Shown: positions 62,743 through 64,000 of the stretch, piece after piece
Layout of the letters: each line of letters begins with the position of its first letter
Position numbering within the stretch: position 1 is the stretch's first letter
NCBI RefSeq assembly: GCF_000473895.1
Contig: NZ_ASSJ01000055.1
Span: forward strand, 62,001-126,000
DNA length: 64,000 nucleotides
Direction: 5' to 3'
Source: Rubidibacter lacunae KORDI 51-2
GTDB taxonomy: Bacteria; Cyanobacteriota; Cyanobacteriia; Cyanobacteriales; Rubidibacteraceae
Notes under the pieces: generated by a model
What the model was told of the DNA's origin: nothing
Database searches by the model: none
What the model saw: only the letters and a program-made list of their open reading frames with translations
Translations under genes and position numbers: made by a program

Positions 62743-63486
62743 TCAGCGATCGTCCGTCGCGTCGGCAACCGACCCCTCAGCCTTCACTTCAGCAGAGGGA
62801 CAGAGAGCGTTGAGCTCACAGACCGCACAGTCCGGTTTGCGCGCCTTGCAAACCTGCCGCCCGTGATAGATCAGGCGAATCGACCAATTTTCCCAGTCCG
62901 GTTGCGGCAAGAGCTGCATCAAGTCTTTCTCGATCCCGCCCGGATCGTCTCGTTGCGTTAGTCCCAAGCGACGGCTCAGGCGTTTAACGTGCGTATCGAC
63001 CGTAACACCGCCGATGATACCAAACCCGTGAGCGAGCACGACGTTCGCGGTTTTGCGTGCTACGCCTGCCAGCGTCAACAACGCTTCCATGTTCGACGGG
63101 ACTTCACCGCCAAAGTCGCTGACTATCCGCGCACAAGCCGCTTGGATGTTTTTGGCTTTATTGCGATAGAAGCCGGTCGAGCGCACATAAGGTTCGATAT
63201 CTGCCGAGGTCGCGATCGCGAAGGCAGTCGCGTCGGGAAAGCGCGCGAAGAGTTCGGGCGTCACTTTGTTAACGCGCTCGTCCGTACACTGCGCGGACAA
63301 AATGGTTGCCACCAACAATTGCAGCGGCGTGTCGTAGTCGAGCGTGCAGGTAGCGTTGGGATATAGCTGTTTGAGGCGCTCCAGAACTGCTAGCGCTCGC
63401 TGGCGCCGTACCGAAGCAACGCGAGTTGATGCCTGGCGACCTGTCTTGCGGCTCGAGGCTTGACTTGCTGCTTTGCGAGGTGACAC
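62743..63486 (-). CDS. nth: Endonuclease III
   Basis: A 247-residue HhH-GPD DNA glycosylase/AP lyase. The helix-hairpin-helix reads LLTLAGVARKTANVVLAHGF (with the catalytic Lys), the catalytic Asp is in GVTVDTHVKRLSRRLGL, and the C-terminal cluster is CKARKPDCAVCELNALC (C-x6-C-x2-C-x5-C, [4Fe-4S]). It removes oxidised pyrimidines in base-excision repair. A basic, Ser/Arg-rich N-terminus of about 25 residues is longer than in E. coli. It lies upstream of the DUF1232 gene on the opposite strand. Confidence 0.94.
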   Translation of the reverse strand: MSPRKAASQASSRKTGRQASTRVASVRRQRALAVLERLKQLYPNATCTLDYDTPLQLLVATILSAQCTDERVNKVTPELFARFPDATAFAIATSADIEPYVRSTGFYRNKAKNIQAACARIVSDFGGEVPSNMEALLTLAGVARKTANVVLAHGFGIIGGVTVDTHVKRLSRRLGLTQRDDPGGIEKDLMQLLPQPDWENWSIRLIYHGRQVCKARKPDCAVCELNALCPSAEVKAEGSVADATDDR

Positions 63487-63597
63487 GTTCGGTTTATGTC
63501 CGTTTGCCTGCTGTTATTCCCCACTATGCGTGCGACGATCGCTCTGTATCGTCGCGTCCGCCGCGATCGCGACGGTTGGTTATCCCAGCTCGGCATG

Positions 63598-64000
63598 CTA
63601 ATTGTTGAACATTTCTTGAACGGCTCCCAAATTCGCCGTATCGCGAATCACCAAGAAAATTGCCAGCCCCAGCAACATCACCACGCCCGTTTGCATGATG
63701 CCCTCGCGAATCTTACTCGGTAGCGGCTTCCCACGCAGAGCTTCGATGCCCAGGAATACGAGCTGACCCCCGTCGAGTACCGGTAGCGGCAGGATGTTGA
63801 TGATGCCGAGATTGATGCTGATGAGGGCGGCAAAGCGGAAAAGTCCGCCAGCGTCATTACTGGCGATATTCGCCCCCACAGCCACGATCGCGACCGGTCC
63901 AGCAATTTGGTCTGCCGACTCGCTGAAGTTGCCGATCAGCCGGCCGAAACCCTCAAATGTCAACTGAAAAATGCGCTGGTATTCGGCCGCGCCAGCGGCA
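63598..64000 (-). CDS. rseP: Site-2 protease RseP, C-terminal part, cut by the window edge
   Basis: The visible 134 codons read in from the right edge (AAGAAEYQRIFQLTFEGFGR), then continue with the intramembrane zinc Asp motif in LGIINILPLPVLDGGQLV (LDG) and a hydrophobic end (VMLLGLAIFLVIRDTANLG). This is the C-terminal third of the RseP/M50 intramembrane metalloprotease. The HExxH motif and PDZ domains lie outside the window. The internal TTG start near 63963 is not genuine. The enzyme cleaves transmembrane segments of anti-sigma factors or signal peptides. Confidence 0.9.
   Translation of the reverse strand, partial: AAGAAEYQRIFQLTFEGFGRLIGNFSESADQIAGPVAIVAVGANIASNDAGGLFRFAALISINLGIINILPLPVLDGGQLVFLGIEALRGKPLPSKIREGIMQTGVVMLLGLAIFLVIRDTANLGAVQEMFNN

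Noticed and set aside
1-64000. CRISPR arrays, rRNA and complete tRNA genes
   Set aside because: I looked for regularly spaced identical repeats and for tRNA/rRNA signatures in the intergenic regions and saw none.

Overview
The window looks like chromosomal DNA of a fairly GC-rich cyanobacterium. The palindrome GCGATCGC (HIP1, the hallmark over-represented octamer of many cyanobacteria) recurs throughout most coding regions. Several genes have cyanobacterial character: a PatD-like heterocyst-frequency protein, an HhoA-type Deg protease, a MoeB-rhodanese fusion, a nickel-dependent guanidine hydrolase with HypA/HypB-like activators, and a Slr0322-like CheA. No rRNA, tRNA or CRISPR array was recognised.

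Region by region. 0-8 kb is accessory DNA, lower in GC and sparse in genes. It holds small orphan genes on the minus strand (a PARG-like macrodomain protein, an RNA-ligase-family protein, immunity-like small proteins, a lipoprotein, a GNAT), two related ~150-bp intergenic repeats, and wrecks of an IS5-family and an IS256-family element. 8.3-27.6 kb is core-like: a BlaI/BlaR1-type regulator pair, a SpoIID/LytB protein, a very large CheA-REC hybrid without the expected phospho-acceptor histidine, era, an aspartoacylase-family protein, a GHL10 hydrolase, a Cof-type HAD phosphatase, moeB, a glycerophosphodiesterase, a DUF1269 protein, gluQ, a Deg protease and a HEAT-repeat protein. 27.7-31.3 kb is a compact three-gene operon (alpha-oxoamine synthase, large GNAT-fold acyltransferase, SDR-type reductase) that matches the three enzyme classes of bacterial ceramide synthesis.

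31.6-40.2 kb carries a PfkB sugar kinase, a cupin, a Rieske oxygenase and a complete guanidine uptake and hydrolysis operon (gdmH, two nickel-insertion proteins, three ABC transporter genes). The operon is headed by a clearly readable guanidine-I (ykkC) riboswitch; the Rieske gene lies directly downstream on the same strand. 40.7-48.3 kb has a second copy of a 94-bp intergenic repeat, a TauE/UreH-ferric-reductase-like fusion, an IS6-family pseudogene, murJ and a FemAB-like protein. 48.6-52.0 kb is a B12-dependent ribonucleotide reductase interrupted by an intein exactly before the thiyl-radical cysteine. 52.9-55.1 kb is an AT-rich, HIP1-free dynamin-like GTPase gene, probably acquired horizontally. 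55.4-64 kb returns to core genes: relA/spoT, patD-like, a double-ATPase peptide ABC transporter, an APH-family kinase, a DUF1232 protein, nth and the 3' part of rseP.

Best candidates for less-described biology are the ceramide-type operon in a cyanobacterium, the Rieske oxygenase attached to the guanidine operon, the PARG-like/RNA-ligase neighbourhood, and the dynamin-like GTPase island. All functional statements are from reading translated sequence and motifs; no database search was run.
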